This document shows, in pieces, positions 42,844 to 51,633 of a stretch of 64,000 nt of DNA. Source of the DNA: Denitrobaculum sp965232285 (lineage in GTDB: Bacteria; Pseudomonadota; Alphaproteobacteria; Kiloniellales; Kiloniellaceae). The stretch is from the NCBI GenBank assembly GCA_965232285.1, contig CBDDPL010000004.1, positions 4,526,001 through 4,590,000 of the forward strand, read 5' to 3'. Position numbers and translations under genes: made by a program. Position 1 is the first letter of the stretch. Every line of letters begins with the position of its first letter. The notes beneath the pieces are model-generated. The model ran no database searches. It was not told the DNA's origin and saw only the letters and a program-made list of their open reading frames with translations.

Positions 42844-44496
42844 TCAGTTCTCCGTAACCGCGCGACTCTGCTGCGTGCGATAGAGCAGATAGAGGCCGGA
42901 GAGGATCAGAACGACCCCGAGGCCCGGGCGGACGATCCCGCCCATCATGATGAGCGGCACTGACAGAGAGAGCATGAGTGCCGGCGGATAGAAACGGGTC
43001 CAGGCCTTCTTGCCGCGGTCGCGCTGGTAGGGCGTGAAGAGCAGCGAGAAAACGCTGGCGATCACGAAGAACAGCGACCAGGGCTGGGTGATGAACAGCG
43101 TGGGGTCGGTCGAGATGGCCAGCGAGCGCGACAGCCATTTCTCAGCAATGGGTCCCAGCACCACGCCCAGAATAACCGGCGCCAGGGGGAAGCCCAGGTT
43201 GCGCAGGACGTAGCCGACGATGCCGAAGATGAAGAGCGTCCAGATGTCCGAGACGATGTTGTGGAGCGCGAAGACGCCGATACCGCAGTAGGCCAGGATC
43301 ACCGCCGCCAACACGTACATGCGCACCCGGGTCACCAGGACGAAAAGCTTCAGGGCGCCGGACTGCAGGCCGAGCACCAGGAAGTTGGCGACGAAGAAAG
43401 CCAGGAAGATGGAGTAGGCCAGAACCGGCGCCTCGGTGATGAAGCTGGGGCTGGGGATCACGTCGTGGATCAGCAACGCACCCAGCATCACCGCCGTGAT
43501 GATATCGCCGGGAATGCCAAGCGCCATCATGGTGATCAGGGAACCGCCGGCGGTGGCGTTGTTGGCGGACTCCGGCGCGATGATGCCGTCGCTGAAACCG
43601 CTGCCGAACTTCTCCGGCGTTTTGGAAGCCTTCTTGGCCTGATCGTAGGCCAGCACGTTGGAGATGGACGAACCGGCGGCCGGCAGAATGCCGGTGAAGA
43701 CCCCGATAAAGGAGGAACGGATCAGGTTGCCCCAGCTCTTGAGCACGGTCAGTGCGGCCTTGCGGTGCTCGATCCGAATGCTGACCTCCTGCATTTCGGT
43801 CAAAGCCTTGGTCGCAGTCTTGGGATCTCGCACGTCGGTCATGAGGCGGCTGAAGGCGAAGAGGCCGATCAGGACGGGCAGGAAAGCGAAACCCTCCTGC
43901 AGGTAGTCGACGCCGAAATCGAAGCGCGAGATGCCGTTGATATCATCCTCGCCGAAGGTCGCGATCAGCAACCCCAGCGCCCCGGCGATCAGGCCCTTGA
44001 TCAGGTTCTCGCCGGCCAGGCTGGCGGTGATGGTGAGGGCGAAGAAGACAAGGGAGAAGTAGTCCCAGGGCTGAAACTCCAGCCCGATCCGGGCGAGCTG
44101 CGGCGCGACGGCGATCAGCAGGATGGCGGAGATGATGCCGCCGAAGAAGGAGGCCCAGACCCCCAGACCCAGGGCCAGGCCGGGTTCGCCCCGGCGCGCC
44201 ATGGGAAAGCCGTCGAAGGTGGTCGCCACCGAGGAGGGCGTCCCGGGAATGCCGGTCAGGATACCGGACATGAGGCCGCCGGACAGCCCGCCGACGAAGA
44301 CGCCGATCATGGTCGCGATGCCCTGCGCCGGCGGCATGCCGAAGGTGAAGGGCAGTGTGAGAACCACCGCCATTGCGATGGTGAAACCGGGGATGGCGCC
44401 GGAGATCAGACCGGCCGTCGCCCCGATGATCATGAAGGCCAGGGTCTGGATGTTGCCGATCTCGGCAACGGCCCCGAGAAGGTTTTCGATGAGCAC
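42844..44496 (-). CDS. tctA: Tripartite tricarboxylate transporter, large permease TctA
   Basis: A 550-residue integral membrane protein with many helices; the start (ENLLGAVAEIGNIQTLAFMIIGATAGLISGAIPGFTIAMAVVLTLPFTFGMPPAQGIATMIGVFVGGLSGG) is the family signature of TctA, the large permease that together with TctB and a periplasmic TctC takes up carboxylates driven by an ion gradient. Follows tctB by 13 bases and precedes the aldo/keto reductase by 7. The substrate depends on the binding protein and is unknown. Confidence 0.95.
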   Translation of the reverse strand: MLIENLLGAVAEIGNIQTLAFMIIGATAGLISGAIPGFTIAMAVVLTLPFTFGMPPAQGIATMIGVFVGGLSGGLMSGILTGIPGTPSSVATTFDGFPMARRGEPGLALGLGVWASFFGGIISAILLIAVAPQLARIGLEFQPWDYFSLVFFALTITASLAGENLIKGLIAGALGLLIATFGEDDINGISRFDFGVDYLQEGFAFLPVLIGLFAFSRLMTDVRDPKTATKALTEMQEVSIRIEHRKAALTVLKSWGNLIRSSFIGVFTGILPAAGSSISNVLAYDQAKKASKTPEKFGSGFSDGIIAPESANNATAGGSLITMMALGIPGDIITAVMLGALLIHDVIPSPSFITEAPVLAYSIFLAFFVANFLVLGLQSGALKLFVLVTRVRMYVLAAVILAYCGIGVFALHNIVSDIWTLFIFGIVGYVLRNLGFPLAPVILGVVLGPIAEKWLSRSLAISTDPTLFITQPWSLFFVIASVFSLLFTPYQRDRGKKAWTRFYPPALMLSLSVPLIMMGGIVRPGLGVVLILSGLYLLYRTQQSRAVTEN

Positions 44497-44509
44497 GCCT
44501 TAATCCTCC

Positions 44510-45010
44510 CTAGATCACTTCAAAGAGCGATCCCTGGGGCAGGATCACGCGCAGGCCGAAGGTGAAGATCGCCCACATGGCCCCCATGGAGACGGAGGCG
44601 ATGACGCCGTGCAGCAGGAGTTTCTTAGGCGCGAAACCGCCGAGCACCGAAAGCAGCAGGAAGACCAGCAGGATGCCGCCGATCAGGCTGCCGAAAAACG
44701 GCAGGGTCGCGAGGAAGAGAAAGTAGATCAGGTAGCACCAGAGCGGATTGCGGTACTTGACGAACCATCCGATCACGCCACCCGGCCCCTCCGTCTTCTC
44801 CGGTGGCGCATCGGTTTTCGGCGCGCGCAGGGACTGAAAAAGATAGATCAACCCGAAGACCGTCAGGATGGCGAGCACGCTGCGCGGCCAGGCGGAGGGC
44901 GCGAGGGTCCCGTAGTCGGGATTGCGAATATCAAAACTCGCCCAGATCAGAACCCCGGTGAAAAACAGCAGGACGATCGCGATGATCGTATCCCGGTTCG
45001 GCAGTGACAT
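44510..45010 (-). CDS. tctB: Tripartite tricarboxylate transporter, small permease TctB
   Basis: A 166-residue membrane protein with four helices (DTIIAIVLLFFTGVLIWASFDIRNPDYGTLAPSAWPRSVLAILTVFGLIYLF and so on), the size and opening typical of TctB. Lies between tctC and tctA; the tctC-tctB gap (215 bases) contains a strong hairpin. Confidence 0.9.
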   Translation of the reverse strand: MSLPNRDTIIAIVLLFFTGVLIWASFDIRNPDYGTLAPSAWPRSVLAILTVFGLIYLFQSLRAPKTDAPPEKTEGPGGVIGWFVKYRNPLWCYLIYFLFLATLPFFGSLIGGILLVFLLLSVLGGFAPKKLLLHGVIASVSMGAMWAIFTFGLRVILPQGSLFEVI

Positions 45011-45167
45011 ACCGCGTCGGCCTCTCGGTTTTTGAGCACAATGCGTTAACCGGACTTAAAATTCCCTGCCTTTCGATCAGCCAGGTGCTGATCTCAAACG
45101 CGAATTTTGAAGTGCTATGGATCAGAAAACGCATTACGCCATAGAAGATCCGTTCCGGACTCGAGGG

Positions 45168-45193
45168 GGCCGGACCGCAACAGCGGCCCGGCC
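45168..45193. other. Stable hairpin between tctC and tctB
   Basis: An 11-base GC-rich stem with one mismatch around an AACA loop (45168-45178 with 45183-45193), just after the tctC stop at 45226 on the minus strand. With no T-run it is more likely a 3' stabiliser that lets tctC be made in excess of the permease genes than a full terminator. Confidence 0.6.
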
Positions 45194-45225
45194 ACAGCTC
45201 GAAAGCAAGCGAAGCCCGTAGCGGC

Positions 45226-46212
45226 TTACTTCTTGTACATGCCGATATCGATGGCGACCTTTTCGTGGGCGTCGTAGGTCTCCTTGAACCAGGCGGCATA
45301 GCCTTCCGGCCCGACCCACTTGACGTCCGTGCCCTTGGCTTCGAGGGCCGCGATCAGTTCGGGATCCTCGGCGGCCTTTTTGAAGACCTCGCCCCAGTGG
45401 GCGATCACGTCTTTCGGCGTGCCCTTGGGCGCGACGATACCCCGGTCCAGCGCATAGGTCATGTCGGTGCCCAGTTCCTTGAGGGTTGGGACGTCCGGCA
45501 GATGCTTGGAACGCTTGTCCGCGGCAATGGCGAAGGCCTTCAGTTCGCCGGTGGCGACGTATTTGCGAGCAGTCGGCACGTTGATGGTGGCCAGCTCGAT
45601 GGTGTCGGCCAGCAACGCGGTGATACGCTCACGCGTGCCGTCGAAGGGCACGTACTTGAACTTGGTATCGGTCAGGCCTTCCAGCAGCACCCACATGAAC
45701 TGGCTGGTGGAGCCGAAGGTCGCACCCAGCTTGAGGGACTCCGGATCTGCCTTGGCGGCGGCGATCATGTCCTCGTAGCTGTTCCAGGGCACGGAGCCGG
45801 CGGCGCCGATCAGTTCCGGCGTGCTGGTGACCTGGGCGACCATGTCGAAGGCGTCCCAGGTGAAGTCCACCCGGCCGTTGAGAAAGCCCACGATCGCGCT
45901 CTGATGGATCGCGAAAAGCGTGCAGCCGTCGGCCTTGGCCTTACGGGCTTCCTTGGCCCCCTTGTTGCCGCCCTGTCCGGGCACGGTCACGACCTGGATC
46001 TTAGGCTCGACGTCGAGCTTCTTGATGGTCTCCTCGAAGGTCGAGAAGATGATGTGGGTGCCGCCGCCGGCCTTCCAGGGCACGATCAGCTTGGCGGTGC
46101 TGCAGGGGATATCCGCGGCATGAACGCCGGAGGTCGCCGCGGAAAAACCCGTGGTGGCGGCAAAGGTGGCGGCAGCCACCGCCGCGCCCAGAACTGGTGT
46201 AAATCTCTTCAT
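45226..46212 (-). CDS. tctC: Tripartite tricarboxylate transporter substrate-binding protein TctC
   Basis: A 328-residue periplasmic binding protein (TTT/Bug family) with signal peptide (GAAVAAATFAATTGFSAATSGVHA). The core shows AKLIVPWKAGGGTHIIFSTFEETIKKL, VTVPGQGGNKGAKEARKAKADG, LGATFGSTSQFMW and VPTLKELGTDMTYALDRGIVAPKGTP, typical of Bug proteins. Ribosome site AGGGAG upstream. Divergent from aspartate dehydrogenase with 146 bases between the start codons, and first gene of the tctCBA operon. Confidence 0.93.
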   Translation of the reverse strand: MKRFTPVLGAAVAAATFAATTGFSAATSGVHAADIPCSTAKLIVPWKAGGGTHIIFSTFEETIKKLDVEPKIQVVTVPGQGGNKGAKEARKAKADGCTLFAIHQSAIVGFLNGRVDFTWDAFDMVAQVTSTPELIGAAGSVPWNSYEDMIAAAKADPESLKLGATFGSTSQFMWVLLEGLTDTKFKYVPFDGTRERITALLADTIELATINVPTARKYVATGELKAFAIAADKRSKHLPDVPTLKELGTDMTYALDRGIVAPKGTPKDVIAHWGEVFKKAAEDPELIAALEAKGTDVKWVGPEGYAAWFKETYDAHEKVAIDIGMYKK

Positions 46213-46358
46213 CTCTCACTCCCTGTAATTTGCTTCGTTTTGTTTTTTGAATGCAAAGATACAAAACCATAGCATGGATTTTTCGGGAAAAGAGACTCTA
46301 ATATGAGGTGGAACTGCTCAGCCCGGGCAGTGGCTCCTCAAAAGAATGGCGGAAAACT

Positions 46359-47183
46359 TTGACAGAGAACAGGAAAGCAGCGCGGCTGGCGATCGCCGGA
46401 CTGGGCGCGATCGGGATGACCGTGGCCCGTCGGATCGACGCCGGCGAAGTGCCCGGACTGAGCCTCACGGCGGTCTCCGCGCGCAACAAAGAGGCAGCAG
46501 CCGAGCGTCTCTCCGGCTTCCGCACGCCCCCTCAGGTCCTGCCGCTCGGCGAACTGGCGGACGTGGCCGACATCGTGGTGGAATGCGCGCCGGCGGCGGT
46601 CTTCCGGGAGGTTGCGGATCCGGTGATCGCGGCCGGGAAGACCCTCGTGCCGCTATCCGTCGGCGTGCTGCTCAAACATGCGGAACTGATGGAGCACCTG
46701 GAGGAGACCGGCGCGAAGATCGTGATCCCGACCGGCGCCCTGCTGGGCCTGGACGCGGTCAAGGCGGTGGCGGAGGGTGAGGTGGACTCCATCCGTATGA
46801 CCACCCGCAAACCGCCGGCCGGCCTGAAGGGCGCGCCGCACCTGCTTCAGAACGCTATCGAGATCGAGGGCCTCACCGAGCCGCTCAAGGTCTTTTCCGG
46901 CAATGCCCGGGAAGCAGCCATCGGTTTTCCGGCCAATGTGAACGTCGGCGCCGCCTTGGCACTGGCCGGCATCGGGCCGGAGCGCACCCAGGTCGAAATC
47001 TGGGCCGACCCGACGGTCACCCGCAACACCCACAGTATCGCGGTGGAATCGGATTCCTCCCGCCTGACCATGACCATCGAAAACATCCCGACCCCGGAGA
47101 ACCCGCCGACCGGCAAAATCACCGCCCTCAGCGTGATGGCGACCCTGCGGCGGCTGGTTTCGCCGATGGTGGTGGGAACCTGA
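46359..47183 (+). CDS. nadX: Aspartate dehydrogenase (NadX-like)
   Basis: A 274-residue NAD(P)-dependent enzyme: Rossmann motif LAIAGLGAIGMTVARRI and the aspartate-dehydrogenase C-terminal domain (PTGALLGLDAVKAVAEGEVDSIRMTTRKPPAGLKG, FPANVNVGAALALAGIGPERTQVEIWADPTVTRNTHSI). It makes or consumes aspartate/oxaloacetate with ammonia. Start chosen at TTG 46359 (TTENRKAAR), matching the usual length of about 265; a GTG at 46308 would add 17 residues. Divergent from the tct operon and possibly part of the same amino-acid or carboxylate pathway. Confidence 0.88.
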   Translation: MTENRKAARLAIAGLGAIGMTVARRIDAGEVPGLSLTAVSARNKEAAAERLSGFRTPPQVLPLGELADVADIVVECAPAAVFREVADPVIAAGKTLVPLSVGVLLKHAELMEHLEETGAKIVIPTGALLGLDAVKAVAEGEVDSIRMTTRKPPAGLKGAPHLLQNAIEIEGLTEPLKVFSGNAREAAIGFPANVNVGAALALAGIGPERTQVEIWADPTVTRNTHSIAVESDSSRLTMTIENIPTPENPPTGKITALSVMATLRRLVSPMVVGT

Positions 47184-47199
47184 ATTCAGTTGACCAGCT

Positions 47200-48309
47200 T
47201 CAGGGCGTCTGGCGCAGGTAGAGGCCGGTCAGGATGCCTTCGGAGGTCTGAGAGAGACCCCATTCCAGCTTGCCGTGTTCGAAGCGGACATCGAAGACGT
47301 CGAAACCATCGGGTCCCACGCCCTTGAAGGTGATGGTCTCGACCTCGCCCATGCGCTCAAGTTCCGGCACGATGATCGGAAGCTGTTCACGCGCCAACTG
47401 CGCGAGCGGTTCGCTCATCCGGCCGAAGTCGGGTTTCCCGATCCGATGTTCCTCGATCACACGGCGCAACCTTTCCTCGCTTCCGGGCATCGGGTCCTTC
47501 TTTTGAACCCGTTCGGCCAGCGCGGCCTCCGCCGCCTCGAAAGCGCCAGCGCCGGAACGCGTGGCTTTCTGTTCGAAGCCGCCCTGATGCAGGATCAAGG
47601 CTTCGACCGACCCATCGTCCGCGCGCAGAAAGGTCACCTGTGCGGGCACGACCTTGAAAAAGAAGCGGTCCTTCGCCTCGGCGTAGAGTTCGACCGGTGG
47701 CTGTCCGACCAATTGAAGGAACAGGCGGCCATCTTCCGCCGTAATTCTAGCCACCAAAGCGTCGGCAAAGACATAGGAACCCAAGTAGCCCGCCAAGGCC
47801 TCCCGCTCGGCTGGAATTTCAGCGCGCGGACGGGCCTGCTCATAGCGCTTCCAGGCCACGGCTTCAGACTTCGTATCGCTCATCTGCGTCTCCTTTGCGA
47901 GTTTCAAAAGATCCTCGACGCTGAGAACTTCGCCGCGCGCCGTTTTCTCGCGCAGTGCCGTAACCAGACGCAGGCTCTGCTCCATCTGATTCCGGCGTTC
48001 GGTCAGGCTGGCCTGCTGAAGCGCCAGCAGTTCATCGAAGCGGCTATCCTGATTCACGAGCAGTTCGACGATGCTGCTCAGGCTGAGGCCCAGTTGCTTG
48101 AGGACCAGGATCTCGCTGAGGCGGGCGATTTCCCGCACGCCGTAAAGCCGCCAGTTCTTTTCGCTGCGTTGCGGTGTGAGCAAACCGCGCGCCTCATAAA
48201 GCCGCAGGGCCCGCACCGTCAGGCCGATCCGGGCGGCGCACTCGGCGGCGGTCAGCAGCTTCTCGCTTCTAAAATTGCCATTTGATTTTGCACTCATGCC
48301 CAAAGACAT
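47200..48309 (-). CDS. MerR-like regulator with unusual C-terminal beta domain
   Basis: A 369-residue protein. Residues about 15-90 form a MerR HTH and helix (LLTAAECAARIGLTVRALRLYEARGLLTPQRSEKNWRLYGVREIARLSEILVLKQLGLSLSSIVELL). After a coiled linker, residues about 165-250 (LAGYLGSYVFADALVARITAEDGRLFLQLVGQPPVELYAEAKDRFFFKVVPAQVTFLRADDGSVEALILHQGG) resemble the DUF3471 beta domain more often found at the C-terminus of beta-lactamase-fold hydrolases; a further C-terminal part follows. Such a fusion is not a common MerR architecture, so the effector is probably unusual. Alone on the minus strand. Confidence 0.8.
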   Translation of the reverse strand: MSLGMSAKSNGNFRSEKLLTAAECAARIGLTVRALRLYEARGLLTPQRSEKNWRLYGVREIARLSEILVLKQLGLSLSSIVELLVNQDSRFDELLALQQASLTERRNQMEQSLRLVTALREKTARGEVLSVEDLLKLAKETQMSDTKSEAVAWKRYEQARPRAEIPAEREALAGYLGSYVFADALVARITAEDGRLFLQLVGQPPVELYAEAKDRFFFKVVPAQVTFLRADDGSVEALILHQGGFEQKATRSGAGAFEAAEAALAERVQKKDPMPGSEERLRRVIEEHRIGKPDFGRMSEPLAQLAREQLPIIVPELERMGEVETITFKGVGPDGFDVFDVRFEHGKLEWGLSQTSEGILTGLYLRQTP

Positions 48310-48382
48310 AAGCTGTGACGCAGGGTCCGCCTCAAGTCCTTTTTTTATAGAAAAACTCCGCCTGATGGCAAAACGGCAGAGC

Positions 48383-49318
48383 CTAGGCTTCTTCCGCCGG
48401 CGCGATCATGCCGGGGATATGGCTGGAGGTGATGCGCGCCGCGCAGTGCGCCTCGAAGGCCTGCAGCAGCTTGGATTTGCCGATCTGCGCGGCGGTCGCG
48501 ATGCCGATCGCCATGGGCGGGAAATCGCCGGTCAGCGGCAGGCGCACGAGCCGCCGGCCGTCCATGGCCTGGTCCGAGCGTGGCCGGATGTTCGCCAGGC
48601 TGTAGCCCTGCCCGTTGGCCACCATGGTGCGCACCACTTCCAGATGCGCGGAGCGGGCGGCGATCACCGGCTCCAGGCCTTCGCGCAGGAACATGGCGAG
48701 GAAGTACTCCCGGCTGATGGGCAGGTCCAGCAACACCAGGGGATCGGGGGCCAGTTCCGCCAGCGCGACTTCACCGCGCCCGGCGAGCCGGTGGCTTTCG
48801 CCGACCAGGGCATGGGGCGGCAGGCTGACCAGCGGCCGGAAGGCGATGTCAGAGGGAATCTGCAGGTCGTAGGTGATGGCCACATCGATCTCCGCCCGGC
48901 GCAGGCGCTCTAGCAGCGTTTCCTGATGCGCCTCTTCCGACCGGATCTCGGCGCCGGGACAGGCGGCGGCAAAGGAATGGGACAGCTCAGGCAGAATCAT
49001 CGGCGCCAGGGTCACGAAGCAGCCGACCGTGAGATTGCCGCGGAGCTGACCGCTCATCTCGTCGGCAAGGTGGTAAAGGCCCTCCGCCTGCGCCAACAGC
49101 GCCTTGGCCTCGCGCAGCAAACGCCGGCCGGCCGGTGTCAGCGACAGGCCCTGCGCGTGATGGCGGACGAAGAGCTGGACGCCAAGCTCCTTCTCGAGTT
49201 GGCTGATCGCGGTCGAGATCGAAGGCTGAGAGATCGCGGTCTGCTCCGAGGCGCGGGTGATGCTGAGGGTCTCGCCCGCGGCCACGAAGTACTCAAGCTG
49301 TCGAAGGGTAAAGCGCAT
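48383..49318 (-). CDS. LysR family transcriptional regulator
   Basis: A 311-residue LysR regulator: HTH at the N-terminus (RFTLRQLEYFVAAGETLSITRASEQTAISQPSISTAISQLEKELGVQLFVRHHAQGLSLTPAG), then an effector domain. It lies 54 bases downstream of DUF1028 on the same strand, apparently as last gene of the RidA-PhyH-DUF1028 unit, and may control it. Confidence 0.92.
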   Translation of the reverse strand: MRFTLRQLEYFVAAGETLSITRASEQTAISQPSISTAISQLEKELGVQLFVRHHAQGLSLTPAGRRLLREAKALLAQAEGLYHLADEMSGQLRGNLTVGCFVTLAPMILPELSHSFAAACPGAEIRSEEAHQETLLERLRRAEIDVAITYDLQIPSDIAFRPLVSLPPHALVGESHRLAGRGEVALAELAPDPLVLLDLPISREYFLAMFLREGLEPVIAARSAHLEVVRTMVANGQGYSLANIRPRSDQAMDGRRLVRLPLTGDFPPMAIGIATAAQIGKSKLLQAFEAHCAARITSSHIPGMIAPAEEA

Positions 49319-49372
49319 GCTTGAATCTAGAGCATGGACTCAGCCGAATTGAAAGCAGGCTTTGAAGCCTGA

Positions 49373-50047
49373 TTACTCATCCCCCGGCACGCCATAACTC
49401 GGCGCTTCGCGCGGATCGAGACCGCGGGTGACGTAGGCGTCGAGCTGCGGCTTGTAGAGATCCCAGAGATCCGCCAGCGCACCGATGGGATCGCTTTCGT
49501 GCCAGTCGACCCGCAGGTCGGCGACCGGCCAGGTCACGTCGCGCACCAGCAGCAGCCCGGCGGAATGCACGGGCCCTTCTTCGCCGCCGGCCTCGAGCGC
49601 GGCCCGCATGACCGCGATCAGGCGGTCGCCCAGATGGCCCTGCGCGGTCGCGAAAGCCGTGGCCATCGCCTGAGGCACCTGGTCGTTGGCCAGCAGGTTG
49701 CCGGCGCAAACCACGTCGAGTCCCTCGGCGACGGCGTGAACGCCCAGCGTGCCTTCACCAGAGAAATGCGCCATCCGGCCCTCCTTGTCGATGGCAGTCA
49801 GTTGCCGGTAGGAGATGAAGTCGGTTTCGGCAACCAGCTTTTCGACCGCGTCCGGCGCTGAGAGACCTTTCGCCATGAGATCGAGCGTCTTGGGACCCAA
49901 CGTCGGGTCGGTGATGTTCTGGCTGGCAACGGCGCCCACCCCGGCCCGGGCGTAGGCGCAGCGCGCGGCGACGGCGGGCGAGGAGGAGGAAACAGCGAGC
50001 CCGAACATGCCGGTCTCGGCGCAGCGCGCGGCGATGGAAAAGGTCAT
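49373..50047 (-). CDS. DUF1028 family protein (Ntn-hydrolase fold)
   Basis: A 224-residue DUF1028 protein: SIAARCAETGMFGLAVSSSSPAVAARCAYARAGVGAVASQNITDPTLGPKTLDLMAKGLSAPDAV is the family signature. DUF1028 has a Ntn-hydrolase fold with no defined substrate. Its start overlaps the dioxygenase stop by four bases (ATGA), so it is translationally coupled to it, and with RidA suggests a pathway that handles reactive enamine/imine intermediates. Confidence 0.88.
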   Translation of the reverse strand: MTFSIAARCAETGMFGLAVSSSSPAVAARCAYARAGVGAVASQNITDPTLGPKTLDLMAKGLSAPDAVEKLVAETDFISYRQLTAIDKEGRMAHFSGEGTLGVHAVAEGLDVVCAGNLLANDQVPQAMATAFATAQGHLGDRLIAVMRAALEAGGEEGPVHSAGLLLVRDVTWPVADLRVDWHESDPIGALADLWDLYKPQLDAYVTRGLDPREAPSYGVPGDE

Positions 50048-50913
50048 CGACCGGCTTCCTGCTGCAGGAAGAAGGACGCGCCCTTGGGATACTCGGGAAT
50101 CTCGACTTCGTAGGCCTCGCTGCGGATTTTGTTCGGCTCGCGCCCACGCACGATCTCGCCGTCCAGCGTTGAAGGCACCGGATTAGGCGAACAGGCGGCC
50201 GCATCCGCCGCCGCATAGACCGTGATCGAGAGGGTACGCGGCTGCTCCGAGAGATTCGGCGCGGAGCCGTGCGCCAGCCGCGTGTGCATCAGGCAGACCG
50301 AACCGGCCGGCCCGAAGCACTTGACCGCGCGGCTTTGAAAGTCGGCGGCGATATCCTCCGCCACGGCACCGGTGAAGCGACCCTCGTGCCAGAGGGAATG
50401 GATCGGGCCTTTGTGGGTGCCGGGCACCACCTCCAGAGGCCCGTTCTCCTCGGTGACCTCATCGACCATCAGCAACGCGGTCACCAGGTCCGCGTTGCTG
50501 TGCGGGGTGAAGGGGAAGTCCTGGTGCCACTTCACCTCGGTCTTCGCGCCCGGCAGTTTGGAATTGATCTTGGAATGGTGATAGCGGACGTCCGGGCCGA
50601 TCAGGTCGGCCACCATGTCGACCATGCGGCTGTCGCGCATGACCTGCCGGTAAGCCTCCGAGACGTCGACCGGCGCATTGACCCGGCGCAGCTTGGGGCT
50701 GTCCGCGGCGTGCGAGCCTTCCAGGTCGAAGCGCGGGCGGCCGTCGACGGCGGTGCCGTAGCTCTCGGCGTGGCCTTTGCTTTCCTCCACCCAGGCGGCG
50801 AAATCGGCGCGGAGCGCGGCAAGCTGCTCCGGCGTAATGGCATTTTCGACCGTCAGCACGCCGTCGCGCCAAAAGTCCTGAACCTGCTGCCCGGTCAAAG
50901 CGCGATAGGTCAT
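50044..50913 (-). CDS. Phytanoyl-CoA dioxygenase family (Fe/2-oxoglutarate) oxygenase
   Basis: A 289-residue PhyH-family oxygenase. Iron ligands are recognisable: His130 and Asp132 in KWHQDFPF and a distal His215 in HTRLAHGSAPN. Such enzymes hydroxylate unactivated carbons using 2-oxoglutarate and oxygen (phytanoyl-CoA, ectoine, natural products). The start at 50913 follows GAGGAG and lies 15 bases after the RidA stop; the longer frame is spurious. Substrate unknown. Confidence 0.9.
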   Translation of the reverse strand: MTYRALTGQQVQDFWRDGVLTVENAITPEQLAALRADFAAWVEESKGHAESYGTAVDGRPRFDLEGSHAADSPKLRRVNAPVDVSEAYRQVMRDSRMVDMVADLIGPDVRYHHSKINSKLPGAKTEVKWHQDFPFTPHSNADLVTALLMVDEVTEENGPLEVVPGTHKGPIHSLWHEGRFTGAVAEDIAADFQSRAVKCFGPAGSVCLMHTRLAHGSAPNLSEQPRTLSITVYAAADAAACSPNPVPSTLDGEIVRGREPNKIRSEAYEVEIPEYPKGASFFLQQEAGR

Positions 50914-50927
50914 GACAGGCTCCTCCC

Positions 50928-51347
50928 TCAGTCGCTGTCCGGAATTACGGCGATGGCGTCGATTTCCACCAGCCATTCGGGCCGCGCCAGGGCCGAGACC
51001 ACCAGGCCGGTGGAGACCGGAAAGACGCCCTTCAGCCACTTGCCCATGGTCCGGTAGACATCCTCGCGATAGCGCGGATCGGTGATGTAGACCGTCACCT
51101 TGCAGATGTGATCGAGCTGCGAGCCCGCTTCCTCCAACAGCTTGGCAATGTTCGCCATGGCCTGGTCGGCCTGGGCCGCCGCATCGCCGATCCCGACGCT
51201 CTCCGAGGTATCAAGGTCCTGGCCGATCTGGCCGCGCACGAAGACCATCGTGCCCCTGGCCACCACCGTCTGGCAGAGGTCATTGTCCAGGTTCTGTTCG
51301 GGATAGGTGTCCTTGGTGTTGAAGCTTCGGATCTTCTTGTGCGGCAT
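50928..51347 (-). CDS. RidA family protein
   Basis: A 139-residue Rid protein (YjgF/YER057c/UK114 fold): QTVVARGTMVFVRGQIGQDLD, AAQADQAMANIAKLLEEAGSQLDHICKVTVYITDPRYREDVYRTMGKWL and PEWLVEIDAIAVI. RidA proteins hydrolyse reactive enamines/imines from PLP enzymes; this divergent member heads an operon with a PhyH-type oxygenase and DUF1028, so may deaminate an oxidised amino acid intermediate (inference). First gene of the unit; upstream spacer of 286 bases is the promoter shared with the divergent glutaredoxin. Confidence 0.9.
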   Translation of the reverse strand: MPHKKIRSFNTKDTYPEQNLDNDLCQTVVARGTMVFVRGQIGQDLDTSESVGIGDAAAQADQAMANIAKLLEEAGSQLDHICKVTVYITDPRYREDVYRTMGKWLKGVFPVSTGLVVSALARPEWLVEIDAIAVIPDSD

Positions 51348-51633
51348 CTTTTCCCTGACTTCCTAGCCGTTTGATTCTGCTGAAATTATGGGCAGCAGTC
51401 TCACTCAGCCTCCATGATAAGAAAAATAGTTCTTTTTGTGGAACTGCTTTGGTTTTTCTTAACCCGCAGCCCATAAGACTGCCCAGAAGGAACGCAGGTA
51501 CACATATACACGAAGCGTCACAAAGCCGTCAGAAGCGCGCGATCCGGGGGCTTTACGTCTTTAAAGCCCTGACGAGGCGCGCCACCTGGATTGTGACACA
51601 AGGGTTCAAAGTTCTGAGATACGGAGAAGCTTC

